Of a stretch of 64,000 bases of DNA, positions 12,654 through 22,198 are shown in pieces; positions within the stretch are counted from its first letter, which is position 1, and the number at the start of each line of letters is the position of its first letter. The DNA comes from Psychrobacter sp. Choline-02u-9. Lineage in GTDB: Bacteria > Pseudomonadota > Gammaproteobacteria > Pseudomonadales > Moraxellaceae. The notes beneath the pieces were generated by a model. That model had not been told where the DNA came from. It saw only the letters and a list, made by a program, of their open reading frames with translations, and ran no database searches. Location: NCBI RefSeq assembly GCF_002836505.1, contig NZ_PJBF01000044.1, forward strand, positions 1-64,000, in the 5' to 3' direction. Position numbers and translations under genes: made by a program.

Positions 12654-13014
12654 TGAGGGTAGGTTATGTTTCATATACCTATAAACGGGCTAGCTTAATA
12701 GACATTAAAGACCCTGATAAATGCTTGTAGAATTTAGTCTATAAGTAAACATGACTTAGTCATATAAGTGCGTTGAGGCAGGGCTATAGGAGAATATAGA
12801 TTAGGCTTGTTAATTATTGGAATAATGCCAAGATACTGAACGTGACAACTTTGTAGTATAATTTTACTACTATGAATATTGGTATGCTATATCATTGAAA
12901 CTTCTATGTTATAAATCTAAAAAAATCATAGCAAATGATAAAAAACGTTATTAATTATACTTTATCTTAAAGTGTATCTTGATTTGAATGAATTTTTTAT
13001 AAATAAGGTTTCTT
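12654..13014 (+). other. Intergenic region upstream of BLUF copy 1
   Basis: AT-rich non-coding DNA. From about 12945 to 13014 it is similar to the DNA in front of BLUF copy 2: both have TTATT(A/G)ATTATACTTTAT followed by an AGTGTAT element about 45-60 nt before the start. TATACT at about 12957 is a plausible -10 box, but no good -35 box is visible. Confidence 0.45.
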
Positions 13015-13488
13015 ATGAACATAACGACAAGCCAATCCTCAGAAGATAGAAAAAGGCATGGCGAGCATATTCTTATCCACATGACATATATCGCCAAAAA
13101 TGTCGATCTAGATTCTGGGATTGAGCTGACTCGCGCACTTGAGTACTGGCGCAGATATTTTGAAGAAAACGATATCGTTTCAGCTTTAGTCATTAGTGAA
13201 GGTTATTTCGTTCAAAGTTTTCAAGGGACAAGGCCTGCTATCAATACTGCCTTGGAAAAGATACTTGACGAGCATTCAACTATTGTCCCTAATATTGTGA
13301 ATATAGAGGAAATCGAAACGCGTCAATGGAAAGGGTTTTTAGTTAAACATCTAACCTCAAGCGTTGAAGATGAAGAGCATGCCCTAAAGAACTTTTCAGC
13401 AGGCTCTGACTACAATCCTTATTTAATGAAAAGCTCTCAGATTGAAAGCTTCTTGAAGGCGGTTTTTGAAAATGCTGAATCTAATTAA
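13015..13488 (+). CDS. BLUF-like protein, tandem copy 1
   Basis: 157-residue protein with the outline of a BLUF (blue light using FAD) domain, preceded by an extra polar N-terminus of about 17 residues. The first beta strand has the expected Tyr (Tyr25, motif MTYI), and GYFVQSFQG contains the flavin-switch Gln. Counting 18 residues back from that Gln, where AppA has Asn45, this copy has Phe (segment RRYFEEND). The late beta-5 Trp/Met pair is replaced by Phe and Val (RQWKGFLV). These changes make flavin binding uncertain. A taAGG precedes the ATG. There is no output domain, so any signalling would be by protein contact. First of three paralogues. Confidence 0.75.
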   Translation: MNITTSQSSEDRKRHGEHILIHMTYIAKNVDLDSGIELTRALEYWRRYFEENDIVSALVISEGYFVQSFQGTRPAINTALEKILDEHSTIVPNIVNIEEIETRQWKGFLVKHLTSSVEDEEHALKNFSAGSDYNPYLMKSSQIESFLKAVFENAESN

Positions 13489-13563
13489 TTTTAAATGAAT
13501 AGCATTTATTTCTTAAATATTTGCCTCTTAGAGTTGTTAGTAGTCACTTGTCCTAGCTTTCAG

Positions 13564-13602
13564 AAAAAAGCCGTCCATACGTTTGTATAGGTGGCTTTTT
13601 GT
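13564..13602 (+). terminator. Terminator after BLUF copy 1
   Basis: A 14-bp stem with one mismatch and two G-U pairs (13567-13580 with 13585-13598), followed by a T-run. Confidence 0.85.
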
Positions 13603-13861
13603 TGAAAGTAAGTTAGCAGTATCGGTACAGGATGTTTTCTTAGCAACTGGATAAAATATTGGCGGATGTTCATAGGTGACTATTCATACCTGACTCTTGC
13701 AGGATTTAACTACTAAAAATGACCTAGTGATACCTGTTTTTGTCATGTTATTTTAAAGTATGGATGATAAGAAGCTGGTCAATTCGCAAGAGTTTTATTG
13801 ATTATACTTTATGATAGAGTGTATATTAATTTATATACCTACTATATAAATGGATTTTCTT
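13603..13861 (+). promoter_or_regulatory. Upstream region of BLUF copy 2
   Basis: Non-coding DNA. The segment 13790-13825 repeats the TTATTGATTATACTTTAT and AGTGTAT elements seen before copy 1. TATACT is a candidate -10 box. The conservation between the two duplicates suggests a shared promoter or operator. No start site can be fixed from sequence alone. Confidence 0.4.
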
Positions 13862-14341
13862 ATGCAAATAACGACAAGTCAATCTTCAGAAAATAGGAAA
13901 AGACATGGCGAGCATCTGCTGATTAGCCTAACGTATATCGGTAAAAATATTGAAATGAAAACAGGTATAGAGTTGACTCGTGCTCTTGAACAGTGGCGAA
14001 GATACTTTGAGGAAAGTGGGTTAGTTGCAGCGCTTGTGATCAATGACGGTTACTTTGTTCAAAATATTCAAGGCTCAAGACCGGCGGTCAACGCTGCTCT
14101 AGCGAAGATAATTGATGAGCATTTCAAGATTGTTCCTAATGTTGTCAAGGTGGAAGAAATAGAAGCGCTTCGGTGGGATGGGTTGGTAACCAAGCACCTG
14201 ACGGAAAGTGCCGAAGATGAGGAGTATGCCTTAAAAAGTTTCTCAGCAGGGTTTGATTTCAATCCTTACCTAATGAAAAGTACTCAGATTGAAAATTTTC
14301 TAACAGCGATATTTGAAGGTGCTGAATCCGATAGGTTTTAA
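13862..14341 (+). CDS. BLUF-like protein, tandem copy 2
   Basis: 159-residue paralogue of the preceding gene. The ATG at 13862 is chosen over 13850 because the product then aligns from residue 1 with copies 1 and 3 (MQITTSQ against MNITTSQ). Tyr25 (LTYI) and the Gln of GYFVQNIQG are kept, but the Asn expected 18 residues before the Gln is Phe (RRYFEESG). The beta-5 position has RWDGLVT, lacking both the Trp and the Met that usually face the flavin. The ribosome binding site is weaker than in copies 1 and 3. No output domain is present. Confidence 0.75.
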   Translation: MQITTSQSSENRKRHGEHLLISLTYIGKNIEMKTGIELTRALEQWRRYFEESGLVAALVINDGYFVQNIQGSRPAVNAALAKIIDEHFKIVPNVVKVEEIEALRWDGLVTKHLTESAEDEEYALKSFSAGFDFNPYLMKSTQIENFLTAIFEGAESDRF

Positions 14342-14388
14342 GTGAGTAACATTTACATATCATAAGAGTCATCTATTTTAATTGGCAT

Positions 14389-14448
14389 AAAAAAGCCGCC
14401 TATAAAGTATCTTTTGATTTAGATAATTTTTTATAAATAAGGTTTCTT
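14389..14448 (+). promoter_or_regulatory. Half terminator fused to the copy 3 upstream element
   Basis: AAAAAAGCCGCCTATA at 14389-14404 equals the left arm of the terminator after copy 3, but no right arm follows. It joins directly to AAGTATCTTTTGATTT and ATAAATAAGGTTTCTT, which match the last part of the copy 1 upstream region. The TATACT element is lost. TTGGCA at 14382-14387 lies 17 nt before AAGTAT and could act as a new -35 box. Copy 3 may instead be read through from copy 2. Confidence 0.5.
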
Positions 14449-14928
14449 ATGCGTATCACTACCAGCCAACCTTTAGAAGATAGAAAAAGACATGGTGAGC
14501 ATATTACTCTCAGCCTAACGTATATTGGCAGAAATAGTGACAGTAATAATGGAATAGGATTGGCTCGTCTGCTTGAGCAATGGCGAAGGAATAATGAAAA
14601 AAGTGGTGTAACCTCAGCGCTTGTCGTGAATGACAATTACTTTATTCAAAATATTGAAGGTCCAAGACCTCTTATCAATGAAATACTAGTAAAATTAATC
14701 AGTGAGTACTCTTACCTAGTACCCCATCTCAGTGACATTGAGGAAATAGAGGAACGTAGGTGGGATGGGTTTTTAATAAAATATTTAACATCAAGTGCAG
14801 AAGACGAAGCATATGCCCTAAAAAGCGTTTCAGCAGGTGCTGACTTTAATCCGTATCTAATGAAAAGCACTCAGATTACAAGCTTCCTGAGAACGATCTT
14901 TAAGGATACCGAATTCAATAAAGCTTAA
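14449..14928 (+). CDS. BLUF-like protein, tandem copy 3 (most canonical)
   Basis: 159-residue paralogue and the copy closest to a working BLUF domain. Tyr25 (LTYI), the Gln of NYFIQNIEG, and the Asn 18 residues before it (segment WRRNNEKSG) are all present, matching Tyr21, Gln63 and Asn45 of AppA. The beta-5 strand has RRWDGFLI, so the Trp/Met pair is Phe and Ile. The FIQNIEG segment is also nearest the family consensus FxQxLEG. A taAGG ribosome binding site precedes the start. It carries no catalytic output domain, as in short BLUF proteins such as BlsA of Acinetobacter, which work through protein partners. Confidence 0.8.
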   Translation: MRITTSQPLEDRKRHGEHITLSLTYIGRNSDSNNGIGLARLLEQWRRNNEKSGVTSALVVNDNYFIQNIEGPRPLINEILVKLISEYSYLVPHLSDIEEIEERRWDGFLIKYLTSSAEDEAYALKSVSAGADFNPYLMKSTQITSFLRTIFKDTEFNKA

Positions 14929-14954
14929 ATAAATTCTATATTTTGATTAACGTA

Positions 14955-14993
14955 AAAAAGCCGCCTATACATTGTGTATGGGCGGCTTTTTAA
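14955..14993 (+). terminator. Terminator after BLUF copy 3
   Basis: GCCGCCTATACA pairs with TGTATGGGCGGC, extended by A/T pairs and followed by a T-run. Confidence 0.9.
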
Positions 14994-15057
14994 TAGGAGC
15001 TGTTTAATTTTATTAGCTAGATTTTGAACTAGGGTTTCCAAAATTTAACTAGTCAAA

Positions 15058-17364
15058 CTACCCAATCTCAACACTCGTCACATTCTGAAAGCCTCTTGGC
15101 AACTGCCCACCACGATTACCGCGAACACCCGTATAGTTAGCCAAATCATTTGGCTTGAGTGTCACATGGCGTTTGCCAGCAGTAATGACAAGGCTGTCTT
15201 GCTGACTAAGTGGTGTGATAGCAAGTACCTCTTCGCCATCTTTCAGTTTAATAAGTTTGTTCCCTTTACCGCGAGCTTGTTCAGGCAAATCATCAAGGGC
15301 AAATATCAGTAGATATCCTGCATTGGTCGCGACAGCAACATGATCAGGTGTCACACGTATATTGCTACTTTCACCTTCGGCATTGGCGGCCGTCTCTACT
15401 GGTGCGTCGATACGTGCAACAGGGAGCAAGCGACTATCAGTTGCTAGGTTAATAACGTTTTTACCAGCTTTTTGATTGCTATCGAGATTACCAATGGTAT
15501 TAATAAAACCATAACCTGCTGAGCTGGCAAGGATAATACGTTGATCGTTATCACCCGTTAGTAGCTGCTCAAAGCTAGCGCCTGCTGGCGGCTTTAATAC
15601 ACTGGTCAATGGATCACCTTGACCACGTGCAGATGCTAAATTATGCGCATCGATACTATAGCTGCGTCCCGTACTGTCGAGCACGTAAATCCTTTCGTTT
15701 GATTTGCCGCGCACGTGCGCTTGATAGCTGTCACCTGAGCGGTAACTCATACCAGCGGCATCGACATCATGGCCCTTGGCGGCACGAATCCAACCTGCTT
15801 TTGATAAGATGGCAGTGACCGGCTCACTCGGTACGAGATCTGACTCTTTCAGTGCTTGTGCTTCTTCGCGTTCTGCCAATGGTGATACACGCTCATTGCC
15901 ATGTTCTTTCATATCGGCAGTAAGCTCATCGATCATCAAGTTGGTCAAACTGTCTGGATTGTCTAAGTATTCTTGAATGATGGCACGTTCGGCAGCAAGT
16001 TCATCTTGCTCGCGGCGCAGCTCAATCTCTTCTAATTTTGCCAACTGACGCAAACGAATATCCAAGATAGCATTGGCTTGAATGTCAGTCAGGTCATAAT
16101 CCTGCATCAAGGTCGCTTTTGGATCATCCTCTTCACGAATGATGCGAATCACTTCATCAATATTCAGATAAGCAATCAGTAAGCCCGCCAAGATATGTAA
16201 GCGTTTATCGATTTTATCTAGGCGATATTGCAAGCGTCGCGTGACCACCGAGCGGCGACAGATTAACCATTCTTCCAAGACTTCCTTTAAGTTTTTCACC
16301 TGCGGCTTACCATTTAAGCCAATCATATTCATATTGACGCGGTAATTGCTTTCTAGGTCAGTACTGGCAAACAGGTGACTCATGACACGATCGACATCGA
16401 CTCGCGTTGAGCGCAACTCAAGGACGATACGGCAGGCATTTTCGTGATCTGATTCATCATGAATATCCGTCACCCAAGGCAGCTTTTTATCGGTCATAAG
16501 CTTAGCTATTTGCTCTTGGATTTTGTTGCCTGACACTTGGTAAGGAAGCGCATCAATGATGACGAGGTTTTTTTCTTTAGGGTCAACATGAAAGGTGGCA
16601 CGCATCTTATAACTGCCACGTCCAGTTTCGTACATCGCTTGCAAATCTTTTTTGCTAGTGATGATTTCCGCTGGTGTCGGCAGGTCAGGTGCGGGTATCG
16701 ATTGGGTAAGCTGCTTAACCGACAGCTCTGGGTTTTTGAGCAAACGAATGGCTGCGCGTACCACTTCATTAAGGTTATGCGGCGGAATATCGGTTGCCAT
16801 ACCGACTGCGATACCTGTTGTACCGTTTAATAAAATATTAGGCAGGCGGGCAGGTAAGGTAGTTGGTTCTTGCATCGTACCATCGAAGTTATCTTGCCAA
16901 TCGACTGTACCTTGACCCAATTCTGCGAGCAACGTATTGGCATAAGCCGACATTTTAGCTTCGGTATAACGCATCGCCGCAAAGGATTTCGGATCATCTG
17001 GGCTACCCCAATTACCTTGACCAGTGATAAGCGGATAGCGATAACTAAACGGCTGAGCCATCAGTACCATTGCCTCGTAACAAGCGCTGTCACCATGCGG
17101 ATGGTATTTACCCAATACGTCACCGACTGTACGCGCGGATTTCTTGGCCTTGGCAGAGGACTTTAGCCCAAGCTCGCTCATGGCATATACGATGCGACGC
17201 TGGACAGGTTTTAGACCGTCAGCAATATTTGGCAGCGCCCGATCCATGATGACGTACATGGCATAGTTGAGGTAGGCCTGCTCAGTGAACTCTGCGACTG
17301 AACGAGTGTCCATCGGTTCATTGGGAATAATTGGGGCGATCGTATGATCAATAACATCAGACAT
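15058..17364 (-). CDS. parC: DNA topoisomerase IV subunit A
   Basis: 768-residue ParC, the DNA-cutting subunit of topoisomerase IV, which decatenates chromosomes with ParE. The catalytic Tyr133 follows Arg132 in AAMRYTEAK. The quinolone-resistance region reads [15 protein letters not shown] with Ser93 and Glu97, the positions equal to E. coli Ser80 and Glu84, so both are wild type. The short, less conserved C-terminal beta-propeller marks it as ParC rather than GyrA. parE is not adjacent. It is transcribed alone toward the BLUF genes. Confidence 0.95.
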   Translation of the reverse strand: MSDVIDHTIAPIIPNEPMDTRSVAEFTEQAYLNYAMYVIMDRALPNIADGLKPVQRRIVYAMSELGLKSSAKAKKSARTVGDVLGKYHPHGDSACYEAMVLMAQPFSYRYPLITGQGNWGSPDDPKSFAAMRYTEAKMSAYANTLLAELGQGTVDWQDNFDGTMQEPTTLPARLPNILLNGTTGIAVGMATDIPPHNLNEVVRAAIRLLKNPELSVKQLTQSIPAPDLPTPAEIITSKKDLQAMYETGRGSYKMRATFHVDPKEKNLVIIDALPYQVSGNKIQEQIAKLMTDKKLPWVTDIHDESDHENACRIVLELRSTRVDVDRVMSHLFASTDLESNYRVNMNMIGLNGKPQVKNLKEVLEEWLICRRSVVTRRLQYRLDKIDKRLHILAGLLIAYLNIDEVIRIIREEDDPKATLMQDYDLTDIQANAILDIRLRQLAKLEEIELRREQDELAAERAIIQEYLDNPDSLTNLMIDELTADMKEHGNERVSPLAEREEAQALKESDLVPSEPVTAILSKAGWIRAAKGHDVDAAGMSYRSGDSYQAHVRGKSNERIYVLDSTGRSYSIDAHNLASARGQGDPLTSVLKPPAGASFEQLLTGDNDQRIILASSAGYGFINTIGNLDSNQKAGKNVINLATDSRLLPVARIDAPVETAANAEGESSNIRVTPDHVAVATNAGYLLIFALDDLPEQARGKGNKLIKLKDGEEVLAITPLSQQDSLVITAGKRHVTLKPNDLANYTGVRGNRGGQLPRGFQNVTSVEIG

Positions 17365-17821
17365 AAAATAGGATTCACTTATCAGTTTTAATAGGTATAG
17401 ATAATTGGTTCAAGCATACAAATAGGATAGTGCTATCGTAAAGGATATTGCACCAATTAAAAAGACGTATGTCAGAATATACGACATCTCGTGACGTGCT
17501 TAAAACAAGCGCTTACAACGGTCTTTTATAGTGTGGTGATTCATAGCTTTTATAGATTAAGTTAAGTATAGTAAATCTAATATTTGTTTTTTATATGGTT
17601 AATAAATGTCTTAAGGTTGAATCCTTTTTATTTAAGATATTTTGTCTATCATCAATCCAAAAACAGTAGGTTCAAAATAGTTCTAATGCAAAACTAATAA
17701 CTGAAAGTATGACAGTTAATAGACTGAATAAGGCGGCTGATTTGCCTATTTAAATAGCGTTAACCATATATTGACACGGACAAGTCGCTACTGAATTATC
17801 TTACAATAAGGAATTTCTGTT
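17365..17821. other. Divergent intergenic region between parC and the VWA gene
   Basis: AT-rich spacer of 457 bp that should carry the promoters of both genes. No repeat, operator or RNA gene stands out. Confidence 0.4.
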
Positions 17822-19615
17822 ATGTCATTTGACACTTTATCTAAAATTTCCGCCTCTAAAATGCTAAAAAACGAAAGTAAGCACCTAGGGAAAAACGCTA
17901 CTAGAAATGTACTATTGATTACTGCTATAACCAGTCTGGGATTGACAGCCTGTAGCCCTTCACAAATGAGCAAAACGCTACCAGCCGAGACAAGCAGCAC
18001 AGTCAATCAAGATGCAGCAGTGATGTCAGAGTCTATCATGGCATCACCCAGTGTGAGGCCATCAGTCATCAGTCAACAGATGATGATACGTTCTGCGGCA
18101 CAGACAGGTATCGTACGCCCATCACCGAGCATCATAGTCACGCCAGAGGCAAAAGACAACTATCAAAAAAACGCCGCCAATCCTGTACATCGAACTACGG
18201 ATATGGCGGTATCAACTTTGTCTATCGATACCGATACGGGCAGCTACGCCAATGTGCGCCGCTATCTAAACGAGGGTCAACTACCACCTGTTAATGCCGT
18301 ACGCGTAGAGGAATTGATTAATTATTTTAACTATCAATTTGATGATGGCAAACGCTTAGGTAGTGCCCCGTTTGTTATATCAACTGAGGTAGTGGACTCA
18401 CCTTGGGATAGAGCAGATCAGGATAATAAAATCGTCAAAGTTGGTATCAAAGCCGTTGATAGTAGCTGGTCGCAAAAAACGGATAAGCAATCTATGCCAC
18501 CTGCCAATCTCGTATTTTTGGTAGACGTGTCAGGATCTATGTCGTCACGCGATAAGCTGCCATTGGCACAGTCATCGCTTAAGCTATTGACAGAGCAAAT
18601 GCGCGCCCAAGACAGCATCAGTATCGTGACCTATTCAGGTAGTACTAGTGTGGTATTGCCTGCGACCAGCGGTGACCAAAAAGCAAAAATATTGGCTGCG
18701 ATCGAGGGATTAAATGCCTCAGGCTCAACCAATGGGGAAGATGCTCTTAAATTGGCCTACAGACAAGCTGAGCAAGGACTAAAAAAGAACGGTATCAATC
18801 GAATCATGATGTTAACGGATGGCGATTTTAATGTCGGTATTAGTGATGTCGATGAGATGCTGGATTTGGTCAAAGCCAATCGCGATCGCGGTATCTCTTT
18901 GTCTACCGTTGGCTTCGGTCGTGGTAATCTGAATGATCACATGATGGAACAGATGGCGGACAACGGCAATGGTAATTATAGTTATATTGACAGCTTAACT
19001 GAAGCGAAAAAAGTCTTTGGCGATGAGTTAGCCGCGACATTCAACACCGTTGCCAAGGATGTAAAAGTCCAAGTTGAGTTTAATCCTGATGTGGTGAGTG
19101 AGTGGCGCTTAATTGGTTATGAAAATCGCGTACTGGCTGAAGAAGACTTCAATAATGACAAAGTTGATGCAGGTGAGCTTGGGGCAGGTAAGGCGGTTAT
19201 CGCTTTGTTTGAGGTGACACCAAAAGGTCAAAAAGGGTTATACAGCGATCGCCGTTATGCTAATAGCAATGCCAGTATTAGTTCGAATAACAAACAGAAC
19301 TCTAATGAGCTTGGCTATCTAAAAATTCGTTATAAAGCACCGACAGGTGGTAGCTCTAAACTGATTAGCCAACCGATTAATAAAGCTAGCCACGCTTTAA
19401 ACAAAGCCAGTATCGATACTCAGTTTGCGATGGCAGTAGCAGGGTTCGGTCAACGCTTGACTCAAAGCGATTATATTAATGATTGGCAGTACAGTGATAG
19501 CACTAAGCTTGCCAAAAGTAGTATCGCAGATAGACCAAGTAGCGATACTGATGGTACTCGTCGCAACTTTGTGACGTTAACTGAGCTGGCGAGTGCGCTA
19601 AAAAATAGCCAATAG
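17822..19615 (+). CDS. VWA-domain lipoprotein (YfbK-like)
   Basis: 597-residue envelope protein. A long N-terminus leads to a hydrophobic stretch and the lipobox LTAC (Cys44), so it is probably a lipoprotein; the ~28 polar residues before the hydrophobic core are unusually long. A von Willebrand factor A domain starts near residue 228, with the metal-binding MIDAS motif DVSGS at 235-239. The region before it (TLSIDTDTGSYANVRRYL) and the C-terminal part match the conserved flanks of YfbK-type proteins. AAGGA precedes the ATG at a good distance. Its role is not established; family members are thought to scaffold metal-dependent protein contacts. Confidence 0.85.
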   Translation: MSFDTLSKISASKMLKNESKHLGKNATRNVLLITAITSLGLTACSPSQMSKTLPAETSSTVNQDAAVMSESIMASPSVRPSVISQQMMIRSAAQTGIVRPSPSIIVTPEAKDNYQKNAANPVHRTTDMAVSTLSIDTDTGSYANVRRYLNEGQLPPVNAVRVEELINYFNYQFDDGKRLGSAPFVISTEVVDSPWDRADQDNKIVKVGIKAVDSSWSQKTDKQSMPPANLVFLVDVSGSMSSRDKLPLAQSSLKLLTEQMRAQDSISIVTYSGSTSVVLPATSGDQKAKILAAIEGLNASGSTNGEDALKLAYRQAEQGLKKNGINRIMMLTDGDFNVGISDVDEMLDLVKANRDRGISLSTVGFGRGNLNDHMMEQMADNGNGNYSYIDSLTEAKKVFGDELAATFNTVAKDVKVQVEFNPDVVSEWRLIGYENRVLAEEDFNNDKVDAGELGAGKAVIALFEVTPKGQKGLYSDRRYANSNASISSNNKQNSNELGYLKIRYKAPTGGSSKLISQPINKASHALNKASIDTQFAMAVAGFGQRLTQSDYINDWQYSDSTKLAKSSIADRPSSDTDGTRRNFVTLTELASALKNSQ

Positions 19616-19968
19616 TGAACAGATATCGTGTCGGGATGGTCATTATGAAGCAGAAGTTAAGGGTCATATTTTCTAATAGCTTGACTGATATTTTTAATCT
19701 AATATGTTGATATTTATAGGGATATTGAGCGTCAAGCCTATTTGAGAACTGGTGTAGCAATCTTTTGTATTGAGTACTATGTATAAAGTGTGTATGTTAA
19801 TGAACAAAGGGCTATTTACCGCTATATTGTTCGCTCAGCACTATACAAATATATCGCAGCCTTGCTTTTTATCATAACGATAGGCAAGACTCTGACGTTT
19901 TGTATATTTATCACACTGTGATTGGCGTGGGTTGACGGTAATGTATTATTACTAGGAGAGAAAAGATT
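19616..19968 (+). other. Intergenic region upstream of the first acyl-CoA ligase
   Basis: No gene seen. There is no clear terminator for the VWA gene. A 13-bp palindrome near the acyl-CoA ligase start is listed separately. Confidence 0.4.
19910..19922 (+). promoter_or_regulatory. 13-bp palindrome before the first fadD-like gene
   Basis: ATCACACTGTGAT is a perfect palindrome around a central C, 46 nt before the ATG. Position and symmetry suit a repressor operator. It does not match the CRP consensus spacing, and no regulator can be named. Confidence 0.3.
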
Positions 19969-21696
19969 ATGGAAAATCAAGGAAACTTAACCCGTCGTGA
20001 CGATAAAGTTTGGCTAAAAACGTATGAAGAACTTGGTTTGGAGTATGACATTGAATTGCCAGCCGACAATACGTCACTTATCGATATTTTCGAAAAAAGC
20101 TTCGCTGAAAATGCTGATAAAACTGCCTATATCTGCATGGGTTCATCGTTAAGCTTCCAAGAAGTAGATTTATACAGCCGTCAAATGGCCGCTTATCTAC
20201 AATCATTAGGATTGGTTAAAGGCGATAAAGTTGCGGTCATGATGCCCAACATTTTGCAGTTACCAATCTCTGTCATCGCTGTACTACGTGCAGGCTTTAC
20301 CTTAGTCAACGTCAACCCTCTGTACACTACCAGAGAGCTCGAGCATCAATTGACTGATTCAGAAGCCAAAGTGCTGATCATGGTCGAAAACTTTGCTAAA
20401 ACCTATCAAGACATCGGTCGCAATGTGGTCGATAAAGTCGTGATTACGGGTATGGGCGATTTGATGGGTACGCTCAAAGGCTTTATGGTCAATACGGTCG
20501 TCCGCCATGTCAAAAAAATGGTGCCAGACTATAGTATTTCTAATAGCATCAGCTTCAAAACAGCACTAAAGCAAGTCACTGCTAGCAAATATAAGCGCCC
20601 AACCAATATCACACTTGATGACATCGCCGTCCTACAGTATACCGGTGGTACAACGGGTGTGGCAAAAGGTGCGATGCTAACGCACAAAAACTTGGTGGCA
20701 AACTTAATTCAGTCTAATACCTTTTTGGGCACCGCTTTTGATGATTTCGATCAAAGAGGTGAGCAACCTGTGATTATGACGGCATTGCCGATGTATCATA
20801 TTTTCTCATTCACCGTATGTGGTATGTTCGGTCTGTATCGCGGTTGTGTTGTATTATTAGTACCAAATCCACGCGATCTTGATAGCTTGTTAAAAGCATA
20901 TAAAGCCAATCCACCAGCGTTCTTCCCAGCGGTAAACACGTTGTTCAACGCGCTTGCTAATAACGAAGAATTTATCGCGATGGATCATAGCAAGCTGCGT
21001 CAATCGATGGGCGGCGGCATGGCAGTATTGAGCCCAACAGCCGAAAAATGGCGCCAAGTGACAGGTAATATTATTATTCAAGGTTATGGCTTGTCTGAAA
21101 CATCACCAGTCGCGACCGCTAACCCTAGCAACAGCAAGACATTCACTGGCACTATTGGTGTCCCTATGCCAGCAACCGATGTGGCGATCTTAGATGATGC
21201 AGGTAATGAAGTAGCACTTGGTGAGCGCGGTGAGATTAGTGTTCGTGGTCCACAGGTCATGAAAGGTTACTGGAACCGTGAAGATGCTACTGCCGAAGTC
21301 ATGACAGCAGATGGATTCTTCCGTACTGGTGATATCGGTATCATGGCTGACAACGGATATGTGACCATCGTTGATCGCAAAAAAGATATGATTTTGGTGT
21401 CTGGTTTTAACGTCTATCCGAACGAAGTCGAAGAAGTCATGGCTGGCCATCCTAAGATTTTAGAATGTGGCGTCATCGGTATCGAAGATGAGAAAAGTGG
21501 TGAGATTCCTAAGATCTATGTTGTCCGTAACGATTCAAGTCTGACTACCGAAGAAGTTCTTGAGTACGGTAAAGAGAACTTAACAGGTTATAAGCGTCCT
21601 CGTCGTGTTGAGTTTATTGACGAGCTACCAAAATCGAACGTTGGTAAGATTTTGCGTAAAGACCTACGCGTACTTGAAGAAAAAAACCACGGTTAA
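19969..21696 (+). CDS. fadD: Long-chain fatty acid--CoA ligase, paralogue 1
   Basis: 575-residue AMP-forming acyl-CoA synthetase: it activates long-chain fatty acids to acyl-CoA through an acyl-adenylate, at the inner membrane, feeding beta-oxidation and lipid synthesis. The phosphate-binding loop is YTGGTTGVAKGA, followed by GYGLSETSP and the FACS-type signature DGFFRTGDIG. The late lysine that helps catalyse adenylation lies in the KSNVGKILRKDLR segment. AGGAGAG precedes the ATG. A close paralogue follows about 500 bp downstream on the same strand, from an evident gene duplication. Confidence 0.93.
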   Translation: MENQGNLTRRDDKVWLKTYEELGLEYDIELPADNTSLIDIFEKSFAENADKTAYICMGSSLSFQEVDLYSRQMAAYLQSLGLVKGDKVAVMMPNILQLPISVIAVLRAGFTLVNVNPLYTTRELEHQLTDSEAKVLIMVENFAKTYQDIGRNVVDKVVITGMGDLMGTLKGFMVNTVVRHVKKMVPDYSISNSISFKTALKQVTASKYKRPTNITLDDIAVLQYTGGTTGVAKGAMLTHKNLVANLIQSNTFLGTAFDDFDQRGEQPVIMTALPMYHIFSFTVCGMFGLYRGCVVLLVPNPRDLDSLLKAYKANPPAFFPAVNTLFNALANNEEFIAMDHSKLRQSMGGGMAVLSPTAEKWRQVTGNIIIQGYGLSETSPVATANPSNSKTFTGTIGVPMPATDVAILDDAGNEVALGERGEISVRGPQVMKGYWNREDATAEVMTADGFFRTGDIGIMADNGYVTIVDRKKDMILVSGFNVYPNEVEEVMAGHPKILECGVIGIEDEKSGEIPKIYVVRNDSSLTTEEVLEYGKENLTGYKRPRRVEFIDELPKSNVGKILRKDLRVLEEKNHG

Positions 21697-21804
21697 TTTG
21701 CTGATCCACGCACCTAGATAGTTGTTTGATAGATGCGTGTATTAACCAAAGACACATGTGAAAGGGTCGCTCGATTAGATACTGTAGTAACTAAAGTAGT
21801 AACC

Positions 21805-21847
21805 AAAAATGATAAGGCTGCAACCATGCTGTCTTATCATTTTTTTG
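21805..21847 (+). terminator. Terminator after fadD paralogue 1
   Basis: AAATGATAAG pairs with CTTATCATTT around a 16-nt loop, and a T-run follows. Confidence 0.85.
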
Positions 21848-22198
21848 TCTTTATCGCTTTTAACATTTGCGGATGACAGCTACTATTAATAGAGAATATC
21901 TATTAAAACTGCTATAGTGCCCATCGACGTATTTTTGTTTTTGTCCAAAAAATCGTACTGGTTTTGCTCAAAATAACAGGCAAAATCATGGTAGTAAAGA
22001 TTGTTCTCGACTTGGTCGTGCTGAGTGGTAGTATCATAGACCCAGTAACACACTTTAATTCGCAAAGCTTATGAATGACAAACCCGATCATACTTATCTA
22101 TTTCTTATTCATAAGCTTCTGCTGTCAGCGATAATCATAAAAAATGGTGTTTCCATTAGCATATTCAATGTTTTTAACAGTAACATTTAGGGAGAATT
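21848..22198 (+). other. Intergenic region upstream of fadD paralogue 2
   Basis: AT-rich DNA of 351 bp without a recognisable gene; it should hold the promoter of the second ligase gene. The palindrome found before paralogue 1 is not repeated here. Confidence 0.4.

Noticed and set aside
19910..19922. CRP site before the first fadD-like gene
   Set aside because: The half-sites are in the order TCACA-TGTGA with a 1-nt centre, not TGTGA-N6-TCACA.
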